Shown one piece after another: positions 13,419 through 21,812 of a stretch of 64,000 nt of DNA (the first letter of the stretch is position 1; every line of letters starts with the position of its first letter). The translations under genes and the position numbers were made by a program. The notes under the pieces are model-generated. The model had not been told where the DNA came from and ran no database searches. It worked only from the letters and a program-made list of their open reading frames with translations. The DNA lies in NCBI RefSeq assembly GCF_900119795.1, contig NZ_LT634361.1, positions 1,674,001 to 1,738,000 of the forward strand. The letters are read 5' to 3'. The stretch is from Tenacibaculum maritimum NCIMB 2154 (lineage in GTDB: Bacteria; Bacteroidota; Bacteroidia; Flavobacteriales; Flavobacteriaceae).

Positions 13419-16305
13419 AACCAAAGCAAGAGCTGTTGATTTATTGGGTAAAGGTCAAATTGCAGATTTACCAACCGCTATAACTGAGTTATGGAAAAAT
13501 GGTTATGATGCTTATGCTGACAACCTAACTGCTGAAATATATTTAGATACCTATAAAGATGTTAAGTCTCCTTTGTTTGTAATGACAGATGATGGAAAAG
13601 GAATGTCTAGAAATGATATTTTTGAAAAATGGTTAGTTCTTGGTACGGATTCTAAAAGTAGAGCTACTTTAGAAGAACAAGAAAGTGAAGAAACTCTTTG
13701 GAAAAAACCTAGAATCAAAGCGGGTGAAAAAGGAATAGGACGATTATCTGTAGCATTCCTAGGAAATCCTATGTTGATGCTTACTAAAAAGCAAGGACAT
13801 CCTTTACAGGCTGTTTTTTTTGATTGGAGGTTATTAGAAAATTATAATCTTTTTTTAGATGATGTTGATATACCTGTTGAAAACATAGAAAATGTTAATG
13901 ATTTTTCTTTTAAGTTTGATAAATTAAAAGAATCTTTTCTTAAAAATTTTGATAAAGAAAAAGATATAGATGATAATTATATTTGGGAAGAAAAACAATT
14001 AGGGTTAAGAAGAGATATTGAAAATTCAGTAATAAATTCACAAATTCCAAGTTTTTTATTGGATAAGTTACTAAATGGTTTTTTAGATATAGAAAATAGT
14101 CACGGAACAAAGTTTATTGTATTTGAACCCTTAGACCAAATAATAGATATAACAAAAAATGATGATGACGGTTTAGATGATAGACAGTTTGTAGCATCTA
14201 GTCTTGCAGGATTTACTAATGAGTTTGTTGAAAATAATAAAATTGTTAATACAGCAATACCAATATTTAAAGAAGTCAATGCAGAATATGATTTTTTAAC
14301 CGTATTTGGACAATTCTTTACTTCTGAAGATTTTAATTATGCTGATGTTGTAATAGAAGGTGTTTTTAATGGGGAAGGTTCTTTTAATGGGACATTAAAA
14401 TTATATGATGAATTAATAAATTATTCTTATACAAATCCTAGAAAAAAAGATAGAAGAAGTTTCTATGGAAATTTTCCTATTAAAGTTGGAGTTTCACAAG
14501 GTAAAGAAAGTGAATCTAAACTTGAATCTAATGCTTGGAAAAGGATTAGTGATAAAGTTAAGGCAAATGGAGGGTTATATATTTACAGAGATAATTTTAG
14601 AGTTTTACCTTACGGAAGAACTGATTTTGATTTTTTAGGTTTTGAAAAAAGAAGAGCATTAAGAGCTAGTTCTTATTTCTCGCATAGAAGAATGTTCGGG
14701 TACATTGAACTTTCAAGAAATGTAAATAATAAGCTAAACGATAAGTCAAGTAGGGAAGGATTAATAAATAATTCAGCATATAGAACATTTAAGAATGATT
14801 TAGAGTCATTTTTTATAGAGTTAGCACAAGAGTTTTTAGGAACGGATGCCAGAGAGTCAATATTTTTAGATAAAAAGACCAAAATAAAAGAAGAAAGTGA
14901 AGCTATAAAAAAAGACAATAAAAGAGCTATTGAAGAAAAAAAAGCTTTTTCACGTTCTTTAAAAGATTGTCCTGAAAACTTAAAAAAATATCAAGAAGAG
15001 TATCTAACTATTTTAAATGAATTAGAAGAAAAAACAAATGCAACTAATGTATTGTATTCTGATATTGAAGACTTATTAGATAGACTTCATACGCTTGATA
15101 TAGAATTTAAAAATTTAATACCCAAAATACCAAAACGATATAAACCTACTGACACTCAATTAGACCGTTTAAACAAATATGAAGATAAAATAGTTACATT
15201 TAATAATACTATCAAAAAAGATAGTATTCAACTAATGACAAAAGTTAAAGAAAAACTGGAAGTCAAAGAATTGAAAATGGAGTTTTCTAAAAATTATCAA
15301 AAGTTTAATGGAGTTTTAGAAAAGATAATTACAGAGAATAGAAATCAATTAAAATCAAAATATGATTCTATATTAAAAGATTTCTCTTTTCGTTCAAGAA
15401 GAATTGTTGATGATTTAAATTTTAATAAAGATAAAATTGTTAATTCTATAGATTCAAAAGAAAGTGTTTTAATTGAATCTGAAAAGTTAAGTTCTAAATT
15501 TGAATTTCTTAGAGAACAGATAAATAAAGAGCTTACACCATTAGTAGAACATTTAAGTAAGTTAAGTTTTGATATTGATGAAGAGTTAGTACAAGGAGCT
15601 TATAAAGCAGAATATGAAACAATAAAATACAAATGGGAACAAACTAGAGAAACAGCTCAATTAGGTGTTGCTGTTGAAATTATAGACCACGAATTCAATC
15701 AACTATATGCCAAAATAAATAACTCTATTTCAAAGCTTAGCAGTGAAAATCTTTTTACTGATGTTGAGCAATTTCAATTTCTAACTCAAAATTTCAAGCA
15801 GTTAGAAGATAAATATGATTTATTATCTCCTTTGTATAGAATATCTGGTGTCGTTCCTAAAAAAGTAACTGGTTTAGATATTTATAGTTATTTAATAAAA
15901 TTCTTTGATAGAAGAATTAAGGATTACCAAATTAAATTTCAAACTACAACAGAGTTTAATAATTATAGTTTGAATATTAAAGAGCCTGTTATACACACAG
16001 TATTTATAAATATAATAAACAATGCTATCTATTGGATGCGTAATAAAAACGACAGGCAAATATTGTTAGATTTTAAAGAAGATACAAATGAAATAGTTAT
16101 TTGTAATTCAGGATTAAAAATAGAAAATCATAGGTTAGATAAAATATTTGATATGTTTTACTCTAATCGTCCAAACGGTAGAGGTATAGGTTTATACCTC
16201 TCAAAACAAAGTCTAAATGAAAGTAATTTAGATATATATGCTACAAATGAAAAAGAATACAATGTGCTTAACGGTGCTTGTTTTGTTATAAAATCAATAT
16301 TATAA
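13408..16305 (+). CDS. Dual GHKL ATPase: MORC/paraMORC-like N-terminus, histidine-kinase-like C-terminus
   Basis: A 965-aa protein. The N-terminal GHKL ATPase has the N-box ELWKNGYDAYADN (residues 27-39), G1 motif DDGKGM (61-66) and G2 motif GEKGIGRLS (106-114). This is followed by GLYIYRDNFRVLPYG, FGYIELSRNVNNKL and SSREGLINN, as I recall for the S5-containing MORC/paraMORC-type proteins. A long coiled coil spans about 490-740. An H-box-like EIIDHEFNQ (His761) precedes a second ATPase: N-box FINIINNAIYWM (near 866), a G1 position with NSG, and G2 GRGIGLYLSKQSL (near 924). Established knowledge: MORC-like GHKL proteins occur in restriction-type operons. The second half argues for phosphotransfer to the next gene's receiver domain; this is inference. 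Confidence 0.82.
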   Translation: MQFRTKARAVDLLGKGQIADLPTAITELWKNGYDAYADNLTAEIYLDTYKDVKSPLFVMTDDGKGMSRNDIFEKWLVLGTDSKSRATLEEQESEETLWKKPRIKAGEKGIGRLSVAFLGNPMLMLTKKQGHPLQAVFFDWRLLENYNLFLDDVDIPVENIENVNDFSFKFDKLKESFLKNFDKEKDIDDNYIWEEKQLGLRRDIENSVINSQIPSFLLDKLLNGFLDIENSHGTKFIVFEPLDQIIDITKNDDDGLDDRQFVASSLAGFTNEFVENNKIVNTAIPIFKEVNAEYDFLTVFGQFFTSEDFNYADVVIEGVFNGEGSFNGTLKLYDELINYSYTNPRKKDRRSFYGNFPIKVGVSQGKESESKLESNAWKRISDKVKANGGLYIYRDNFRVLPYGRTDFDFLGFEKRRALRASSYFSHRRMFGYIELSRNVNNKLNDKSSREGLINNSAYRTFKNDLESFFIELAQEFLGTDARESIFLDKKTKIKEESEAIKKDNKRAIEEKKAFSRSLKDCPENLKKYQEEYLTILNELEEKTNATNVLYSDIEDLLDRLHTLDIEFKNLIPKIPKRYKPTDTQLDRLNKYEDKIVTFNNTIKKDSIQLMTKVKEKLEVKELKMEFSKNYQKFNGVLEKIITENRNQLKSKYDSILKDFSFRSRRIVDDLNFNKDKIVNSIDSKESVLIESEKLSSKFEFLREQINKELTPLVEHLSKLSFDIDEELVQGAYKAEYETIKYKWEQTRETAQLGVAVEIIDHEFNQLYAKINNSISKLSSENLFTDVEQFQFLTQNFKQLEDKYDLLSPLYRISGVVPKKVTGLDIYSYLIKFFDRRIKDYQIKFQTTTEFNNYSLNIKEPVIHTVFINIINNAIYWMRNKNDRQILLDFKEDTNEIVICNSGLKIENHRLDKIFDMFYSNRPNGRGIGLYLSKQSLNESNLDIYATNEKEYNVLNGACFVIKSIL

Positions 16306-16306
16306 T

Positions 16307-17860
16307 ATGACTTTAAATCAGAAAACCAAAGAAATAATTCTAGATTCAATAAAGTCTGCTATTTTTATTGATGAGAAAGCCTTAGAGCCATATAAAGCAA
16401 AACCCAAAGACCCTTATCCAGAAGTTGATTTATCTATTAATCTTCTTAAAAAATTTAAAGAAAAAGGTATTTCACTAGCAGTTCATAAATTTACTCCTAA
16501 TGACCTTCAAAATGAAGAGCGTCTAAAATATTTTTTTAAAAGAAGAGATTTAGTATTACTTGATTGGAGACTTGAAGGTAATGATGGAGAAGAACATTCT
16601 TTAAATCTATTATCTAAAATTGTTAAAGAAAAACATATTCATTTTTGTTCAATTTTCACTTCTGAACTGAATATGAATGAAATTATTGATAATGTTTCAA
16701 CTTATTTTTCAGGATATAATTTAGGGTATTATCAAAATATAATTGATGAGTTAGATATTTATAGAGATGATAATTTGGCTACTTTTAATCAAATATCATT
16801 TAATGATGAAAAGGCCAATGCGCGTCTTTATGGTAATTTTTATAAAATAGATAATAATTTACCTCAATTAATAAAAGATTGTACTGGCTTGTTAAATTTT
16901 GGAGAAGCTCTTATTCAAGTATCCTACGCTTTTTCTAATTTACATAAATCATTAGAAGCTAACCCTAAATTATCTCATATAAATAGAACAAATTTCAGTC
17001 TTAATATTAATAATACCATTATAACTATTATTCCTAAATCTGAAAATAGTGCAATTAAGATTTTGAACAGATTAGTAGACCAAGTAAGGAAGTCCGAAAA
17101 TAATCTTTCTCAATTATTAGGTTTAGATATGCAAAATAGTTTTACTAATAATGCTTCTTTTATTGATGAAAATTTATTGAATACTAGTATTGATACTTTA
17201 ATGTATCACCGGAAGCAACTAAAGATTCATAATTTGGATTTAGAATTTAATAATTTTATAAAATCAATATTATTAGAACATTCAAAATTAAAATTAGAAG
17301 ACTCAGATTTAAAGATTCTTGAAGAAGAATTTCTAAATAAAATATCAAAGCAAAATTATAAAGTTTCTAATTCTGAAATAGCAGTATTAAATGCATTTTA
17401 TAATGGTACTGTTTTAAAAGAAAAGAAATTATTGAATTTTGGAGATATATTCAAAGGAGAAAATACTACTTACTATTTATGTATAACAGCACTTTGTGAT
17501 TGTATACTACACAATGGTGAAAGCAATATAGACTTTAATTACTATTTTGTAAAGGGAAACTCTATTCCTTTGGAAGAAGGTATAAAAAAAGGTGATGGAG
17601 GTTTTATTTCTTATATAGATTCTAAAACTTGTATTTTGTGGGGGCAAGAATATGTTAAACCAAAACAATATTTTGTTGAAAATCCTTTACTAGTAGATAA
17701 TAAAATAAGAATAGAGTTTAGAAATAAACAAAAAGTTTTAGTCCAAGAAGACATTGAATATGTGTTTACTCTAAAACAAAATTATGCCCAAAGGATAACA
17801 AATCATAGTTTTAATCATCCTATAAGAGTAGGAGTTGATTTTGTTAAAGTTAATAAGTAA
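16307..17860 (+). CDS. Receiver-domain (response-regulator-like) protein with unknown effector region
   Basis: A 517-aa protein starting one base after the previous stop. Residues 10-115 look like a receiver fold: an acidic pocket near AIFIDEKALEP, then VLLDWRLEGNDG with Asp86 at the usual phospho-acceptor position, then FCSIFTSEL at the Thr/Ser position. The C-terminal 380 residues are helical (for example QVRKSENNLSQLLGLDM) with a C-terminal beta-rich part (FVKGNSIPLEEG). I recognise no nuclease or HTH in them. Tight coupling to the kinase-like gene suggests it is the partner and perhaps the effector or adaptor. Receiver domains of this kind are known from bacterial conflict systems. Confidence 0.68.
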   Translation: MTLNQKTKEIILDSIKSAIFIDEKALEPYKAKPKDPYPEVDLSINLLKKFKEKGISLAVHKFTPNDLQNEERLKYFFKRRDLVLLDWRLEGNDGEEHSLNLLSKIVKEKHIHFCSIFTSELNMNEIIDNVSTYFSGYNLGYYQNIIDELDIYRDDNLATFNQISFNDEKANARLYGNFYKIDNNLPQLIKDCTGLLNFGEALIQVSYAFSNLHKSLEANPKLSHINRTNFSLNINNTIITIIPKSENSAIKILNRLVDQVRKSENNLSQLLGLDMQNSFTNNASFIDENLLNTSIDTLMYHRKQLKIHNLDLEFNNFIKSILLEHSKLKLEDSDLKILEEEFLNKISKQNYKVSNSEIAVLNAFYNGTVLKEKKLLNFGDIFKGENTTYYLCITALCDCILHNGESNIDFNYYFVKGNSIPLEEGIKKGDGGFISYIDSKTCILWGQEYVKPKQYFVENPLLVDNKIRIEFRNKQKVLVQEDIEYVFTLKQNYAQRITNHSFNHPIRVGVDFVKVNK

Positions 17861-17866
17861 GCTATT

Positions 17867-18277
17867 GTGATTACTTTAGAATTCCTAAAATCAAAACTAA
17901 AAAGCCATAATCTAGAATTAACCGCCAAACCAGATGGGAGTGAAGGGGTTGGTTTTTTAATAGGAAACAACCAAATATATCTACAACCACTAAATTTAGA
18001 TACTGTAAAACAAAGTATTAAAATTGCAAAGCAAGATTTAGGAGAACTCAACGATAACTTGTTTATCGCTTTAGTTTTAATCATAGAAAAACAACCTAGA
18101 GTTGTGTATTTAATTCCATCTAGACAATTACAAAAAACCAATAGTAACTTTTTCATAGATAATGAAGTAAGTTTATTACCCAGTTTATCCAATTGGGAGA
18201 TAAGAATATCTAGTAAAGCCATACAAGAATTAGAAAAGTATGCTTTAGAAAATATGATTAGTAAACTAAAGGCTTAG
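17867..18277 (+). CDS. Hypothetical 136-aa protein, possible degenerate PD-(D/E)XK-like fold
   Basis: The last gene of the operon, with a GTG start six bases after the receiver gene. The pattern VGFLIGNNQIYLQPL, then NDNLFIALVLIIEKQPRVVY, LIPSRQLQKTNSNFF and NWEIRISSKAIQELEKYAL resembles small DUF4365/PDDEXK-like proteins, in which IYxQVK is followed by a YLIPS strand. The catalytic Lys of QVK is missing here (LQPLNL), so if related it may be inactive and serve in DNA binding. A decayed paralogue sits at 10464. The match is from memory and tentative; the gene itself is real. Confidence 0.6.
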   Translation: MITLEFLKSKLKSHNLELTAKPDGSEGVGFLIGNNQIYLQPLNLDTVKQSIKIAKQDLGELNDNLFIALVLIIEKQPRVVYLIPSRQLQKTNSNFFIDNEVSLLPSLSNWEIRISSKAIQELEKYALENMISKLKA

Positions 18278-18401
18278 TTATATAGTATTATGTTAAATAG
18301 AATCTAAATACTTAAACGGCCTCCGAAATTTTTGGCTAAAACAATAGGTGAAATGAGCGTCCATATTTTAGAGTTTTAGCAATACATATTATTGATTATA
18401 T
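18278..18401. repeat. Second copy of the stretch after the 10464 pseudogene
   Basis: TATTATGTTAAATAGAA, then AAACAATAGGTGAAATGAGCG and TATTTTAGAG, match 10649-10772 with scattered changes. Here the small frame is stopped after MLNRI. Its continuation resumes after the IS3 copy, at 20782. Thus 17867-18401 plus 20782-21640 is a diverged copy of 10464-11626. Confidence 0.8.
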
Positions 18402-18750
18402 TGGACTACCTAATAAATTTGGGACTAATTTGATCAAGCCGCTTTGTTAAAATTCATTCTTATTTTGACTTCCATTTCTAAAGGGGAAATATACCCTAGG
18501 CTAGAGTGAAGTCTTTCGTTATTATACCAATTTATGTAATCTTCAATACTGCTGAATAATTGTTTATAAGAACTATATTTAAAACGGTATAACCATTCGT
18601 GCTTAATTGTCTTAAAAAAGGATTCAGCTACAGCATTATCCCAACAGTTTCCCTTTCTACTCATACTCTGTGTTATTTTTCTATTAAAAGAAAATAAGTT
18701 AGTTATACCAATTAAACTTTAATTTAAGTTAAATTTATTATCTTTAAGGT

Positions 18751-19245
18751 ATGGGAAGACTGACTCAAATCCGTATTAGAGAAGATTTAGACACATTAGA
18801 ATCGTACAAACAAAAAGTAACCAATTTTAAGAGTTCACAAAAGCTTAAAGTTTTGTTTTTAATTAGCTCAGGAGGTTATAAAACATTAGGTCCAATAGCT
18901 AGTATCCTTTCTATCAATTATAGTACTCTTCATAGATGGTTGAAGATATATAGAGAAAAAGGAATAGATTATTACCTAAGTCCAGACAAACGTAATAGAT
19001 CCTCAAAAATAATTACTCCTGCTATTCACAAGGAGTTACAGAATCTGTTGAACCAAGAAAGAGTTCAATTCAATGGTTATAAAGATGTTCAAAAGTGGTT
19101 AGAAGTAAATCACGGTGTTAAGATTGAATATCAATGGCTTTGGAAATACTTAAAAACTAAATTAGGTACTACTCTTAAAGTTCCAAGAAAAAGTAACGTT
19201 AAGAAAGATAAAGATGCTTCGGCTGAATTTTTTAAAACTTCCTGA
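18751..19245 (+). CDS. IS630 transposase, N-terminal frame
   Basis: A 164-aa frame with the winged HTH region of IS630 transposases: LGPIASILSINYSTLHRWLK, then YREKGIDYYLSPDKRN and a second HTH with WLEVNHGVKIEYQWLWKYLK. It ends at TGA (19243-19245) just after AEFFKTS. The rest of the protein follows in the +1 frame, so this is either a programmed shift or a single indel. Confidence 0.85.
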   Translation: MGRLTQIRIREDLDTLESYKQKVTNFKSSQKLKVLFLISSGGYKTLGPIASILSINYSTLHRWLKIYREKGIDYYLSPDKRNRSSKIITPAIHKELQNLLNQERVQFNGYKDVQKWLEVNHGVKIEYQWLWKYLKTKLGTTLKVPRKSNVKKDKDASAEFFKTS

Positions 19246-19822
19246 TAGGTTTAATTCGATTAGAGATAGTCTAAATAAGAATAATAGATTTGATAGCGTC
19301 AATTTATATTTTCAAGATGAATCTCGATTTGGTCTGAAGACCTTTGTAGGTAAATGTCTATCGTTAGTAGGATTAAAACCAGTAGTGTCTTACCAACATA
19401 AATTTTCTAATACTTACCTGTGGGGTAGCTATTCTCCTATAAATGGAGATAGTTTTGTGTGGGAAATTAATGGAGTAGATTCAAAAATATTTGAAGCCTA
19501 TTTAGCGGCTTTTTCTCTACATAATCCTAACGAATATAAAATTGTAGTTATAGATAATGCCGCTTTTCATTCCTCAAAAAATATTAATGTGCCTGATAAT
19601 ATTTTTCTCTTGAGAATACCTCCGTACACACCAGAACTTAATCCCTGTGAACAAATATGGCAATATATCAAGTATCGTTTTAGAAATAAGTATTTTCAAA
19701 ATATGACAGAATTAAAACAATGGTTATATCAAATTGTAAATCAAATGGACAATGAACTTATAAAATCAATTGTAGCTGATTATAGATACAAAGAAATATT
19801 TATAACGCATTTTAAAGTTTAA
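19214..19822 (+). CDS. IS630 transposase, catalytic (DDE) frame
   Basis: The catalytic part: D in YFQDESRFGL, D in VVIDNAAFHSS and E in PYTPELNPCEQIWQYIKYR, the DDE set of IS630/Tc1 enzymes. The frame overlaps the first by 32 bp. Smooth joining would be AEFFK to LPDRFNSI at TTTTTTAAAACTT (19228-19240), which needs a +1 step. The ATG at 19214 is probably not the real start. Confidence 0.85.
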   Translation: MLRLNFLKLPDRFNSIRDSLNKNNRFDSVNLYFQDESRFGLKTFVGKCLSLVGLKPVVSYQHKFSNTYLWGSYSPINGDSFVWEINGVDSKIFEAYLAAFSLHNPNEYKIVVIDNAAFHSSKNINVPDNIFLLRIPPYTPELNPCEQIWQYIKYRFRNKYFQNMTELKQWLYQIVNQMDNELIKSIVADYRYKEIFITHFKV

Positions 19823-20440
19823 ATCGTATTATTTTATTAGAAGCATACTGCACTCCTCTGTCTGAATGAAAGATAAACTTATTTGTAATAGCTCTATTAT
19901 TACTTGCTAAATTCCACGCCTTCATTATTGTGTTTTCAGTGGTCATATCTTTACTTAAAGACCATCCAACTACCCTTTTATCTGCTAAATCTATTATTGT
20001 TGTTAAATAATTCCAATGATCATTTACACGTATATAAGTAATATCAGAAACCCATTTTTCTCCTAATTTTAAACTTGTAAAATTTCTATCTAATTCGTTT
20101 TTAGCAATCGATAAATTATGATTGGAATTAGTAGTTGCTACATATTTCCTTTTTAGAATACTTTTTAGTCCTAGTTCTTTCATTAGTAGCCCAACGTAAG
20201 AACGTGCATAAACTAAACCTTCTCTTTCCAACATTTTTTGAATACGATAGCTTCCGTAAATTTCTCTACTTTGTTCGAAATGAAATTTAATTCTCTTTTT
20301 GAGTAAAACCTTAGAGGGTAGTATTTTTATTACATCCTTGTGTTTTAACCAATAGTAATAAGCATTTTTGCTAACTTTCATACATTTATACATCTTCTCA
20401 ACAGGATATACACTTACATTTTTTAAAATGAATTTATATC

Positions 20441-20722
20441 TCATTTGTCGCTCTTGGAGAAGATGCTCACTGCCTTTTTTAATATATCGCGTTCTAACTT
20501 AACCTCTCTAAGTTCTTTCTTTAGTGCTTTTAATTCTTGCGCTTCTACCGATAACTCACGTTTCTTAGAGAAATCTCCAGATTTAGCTTCATACTCACGT
20601 TTCCAACGTCTTATGACTCCGTCATTAACACCGTATTCTTCACTAAGAGATTTTGCTTTTCTTCCTGATTTTAAAAGCTCTACTAACATTACTTTAAAAT
20701 CATTATCATACTTTTTTGCCAT
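20441..20722 (-). CDS. IS3-family transposase OrfA, copy 2
   Basis: A 93-aa protein identical to the OrfA at 5383-5664, with the same A_AAA_AAG slippery site and the same ATGA junction with orfB. It is intact by itself, but its orfB partner is interrupted, so it cannot yield a working OrfAB here. It could act on copy 1 in trans as an inhibitor, as known for IS3 OrfA proteins. Confidence 0.92.
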   Translation of the reverse strand: MAKKYDNDFKVMLVELLKSGRKAKSLSEEYGVNDGVIRRWKREYEAKSGDFSKKRELSVEAQELKALKKELREVKLERDILKKAVSIFSKSDK

Positions 20723-20816
20723 AATTCAAATATAATATTTATGGACTCTATTAATTCGTCTCAACAAATGTAGACATTCCATATTAAGTTTAATACTAGT
20801 TAAAAACAAACTTAAC

Positions 20817-21640
20817 GAGTTACAATCCATTCTAAAATATAGCGAATGAACCGTAATTGTTTCCAAAAATATCTGAAGCCTTGAATTTTTGTTTAGCTCA
20901 CGACATTTATATTTTTTTAAGTGTTCGTGAATCTCTGAAAGTCGATTTCTTTTGTTTCAAGACACTATTTTAAAGAATTGATTGAGTATCAATTTTTAAA
21001 ATACCTAATAGCGCAAGAATGAAAAAAGTTAATTTTTAGTTACTATGTTAGCAAGGGTATAGAAATTTTAAAGTATGGATTTGAGCTAGGCAAAATTTTA
21101 TACTCTTGCGGAAACCTTAACGAGAATATCCTAAAAAAAATTGTAACGGATATTTTCTTAAATACACGAATCTCAGATAAGAACTTAATGTAAGCTTTTA
21201 GCGGCTGTAAGCGTTGGTAAATTGTGTTTAAAAATAAAAGCTTTTTCAGCTTTAAGTTTTAAAAAGCAATACGATCGATTTTGGCAAGAGGAAATTTTAC
21301 ATAACGGCTAATTATAGATACAAATGTGTGTTCGAATGTTTCTTGAGAATCGCGTATTTAAAAAAAATTGAATAATTGTACAGAATATTAAAATTAAACG
21401 AAAAAAAAAGCCAAACAAGAATGTTTAATGCCTCAAGCGCTATAGTTTATTGTGCGTTCCAGGCTTTCTGGGATATTTTATAGAGAATTATAGCTATCAA
21501 ATAAACTTAGAAGTTAATTAGCCGTAATTTCTTTTAACATAATTATTGTAGATATAGACCTAAAGGCACTATATCTACAATTATGTGTAAATAGCCAGAA
21601 AGACGGCTATACAGAAATTACTACATATTTAAACTATAAT
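20817..21640. repeat. Long direct repeat, copy B (824 bp)
   Basis: Matches 10801-11626 closely, from GAGTTACAAT to AAACTATAAT, including the ATTGTAGATATAG / CTATATCTACAAT hairpin. No intact gene is visible. After it, copy B continues with TTATATTATGTTAAATAGAG whereas copy A continues with the remnant at 11627, so 21640/21641 is a rearrangement border. Confidence 0.9.
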
Positions 21641-21812
21641 TTATATTATGTTAAATAGAGTGTTACACTCCTATAAATATATCTTTTGTCACTATCAATT
21701 AAATCAATTAGATATGTTTTGCCATTCCTATTTACTTTTCTAAATTTGTAGTGTAATTCTTATATAACTAGTTACTCGTTAGCTTTTCCTAAAATCAGGA
21801 ATAAGAATTATT
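21641..21812. other. Gene-free stretch with a possible minus-strand remnant
   Basis: A short minus-strand frame (ELHYKFRKVNRNGKTYLIDL, then IDSDKRYIYRSVTLYLT and a stop at 21646-21648) has coding-like composition but no start. Nothing else is seen. Confidence 0.25.

Larger units (their letters stand above)
18706..19828 (+). mobile_element. IS630-family insertion sequence (1123 bp)
   Basis: The ends are TACCAATTAAACTTTAA (left) and TACGATTTAAACTTTAA (right, read inwards), 15 of 17 matching. It is flanked by TTA on both sides (18703-18705 and 19829-19831), which includes the TA typical of IS630/Tc1 elements. It carries one transposase in two overlapping frames. It interrupts IS3 copy 2, so it is the younger insertion. 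Confidence 0.92.
18434..20444 (-). pseudogene. IS3 transposase OrfB interrupted by IS630
   Basis: The N-terminal part (19832-20444) has the DITYIRV and SDRGVQYAS motifs and runs into the inserted element as NKIIRFKL then stop. The C-terminal part (18434-18705) has MSRKGNCWDN and NAVAESFFKTIKHEW. The break falls right after ASNKI. Compared with the intact OrfB at 5661 there are a few changes (for example YVGLLMKE for YIGLIMKE). The protein is inactive, since the catalytic residues are split between two fragments. Confidence 0.93.
18402..20781 (-). mobile_element. IS3-family element copy 2, reversed and split by an IS630-family element
   Basis: The ends are TGGACTACC at 18402 and, on the minus strand, TGGAATGTCTA at 20781. 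It is flanked by TAT at 18399-18401 and TAT at 20782-20784, a 3-bp target duplication. Taking out the inserted element and its duplicated triplet (1126 bp) leaves 1254 bp, exactly the length of copy 1. It lies inside the second long repeat block. Confidence 0.93.
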
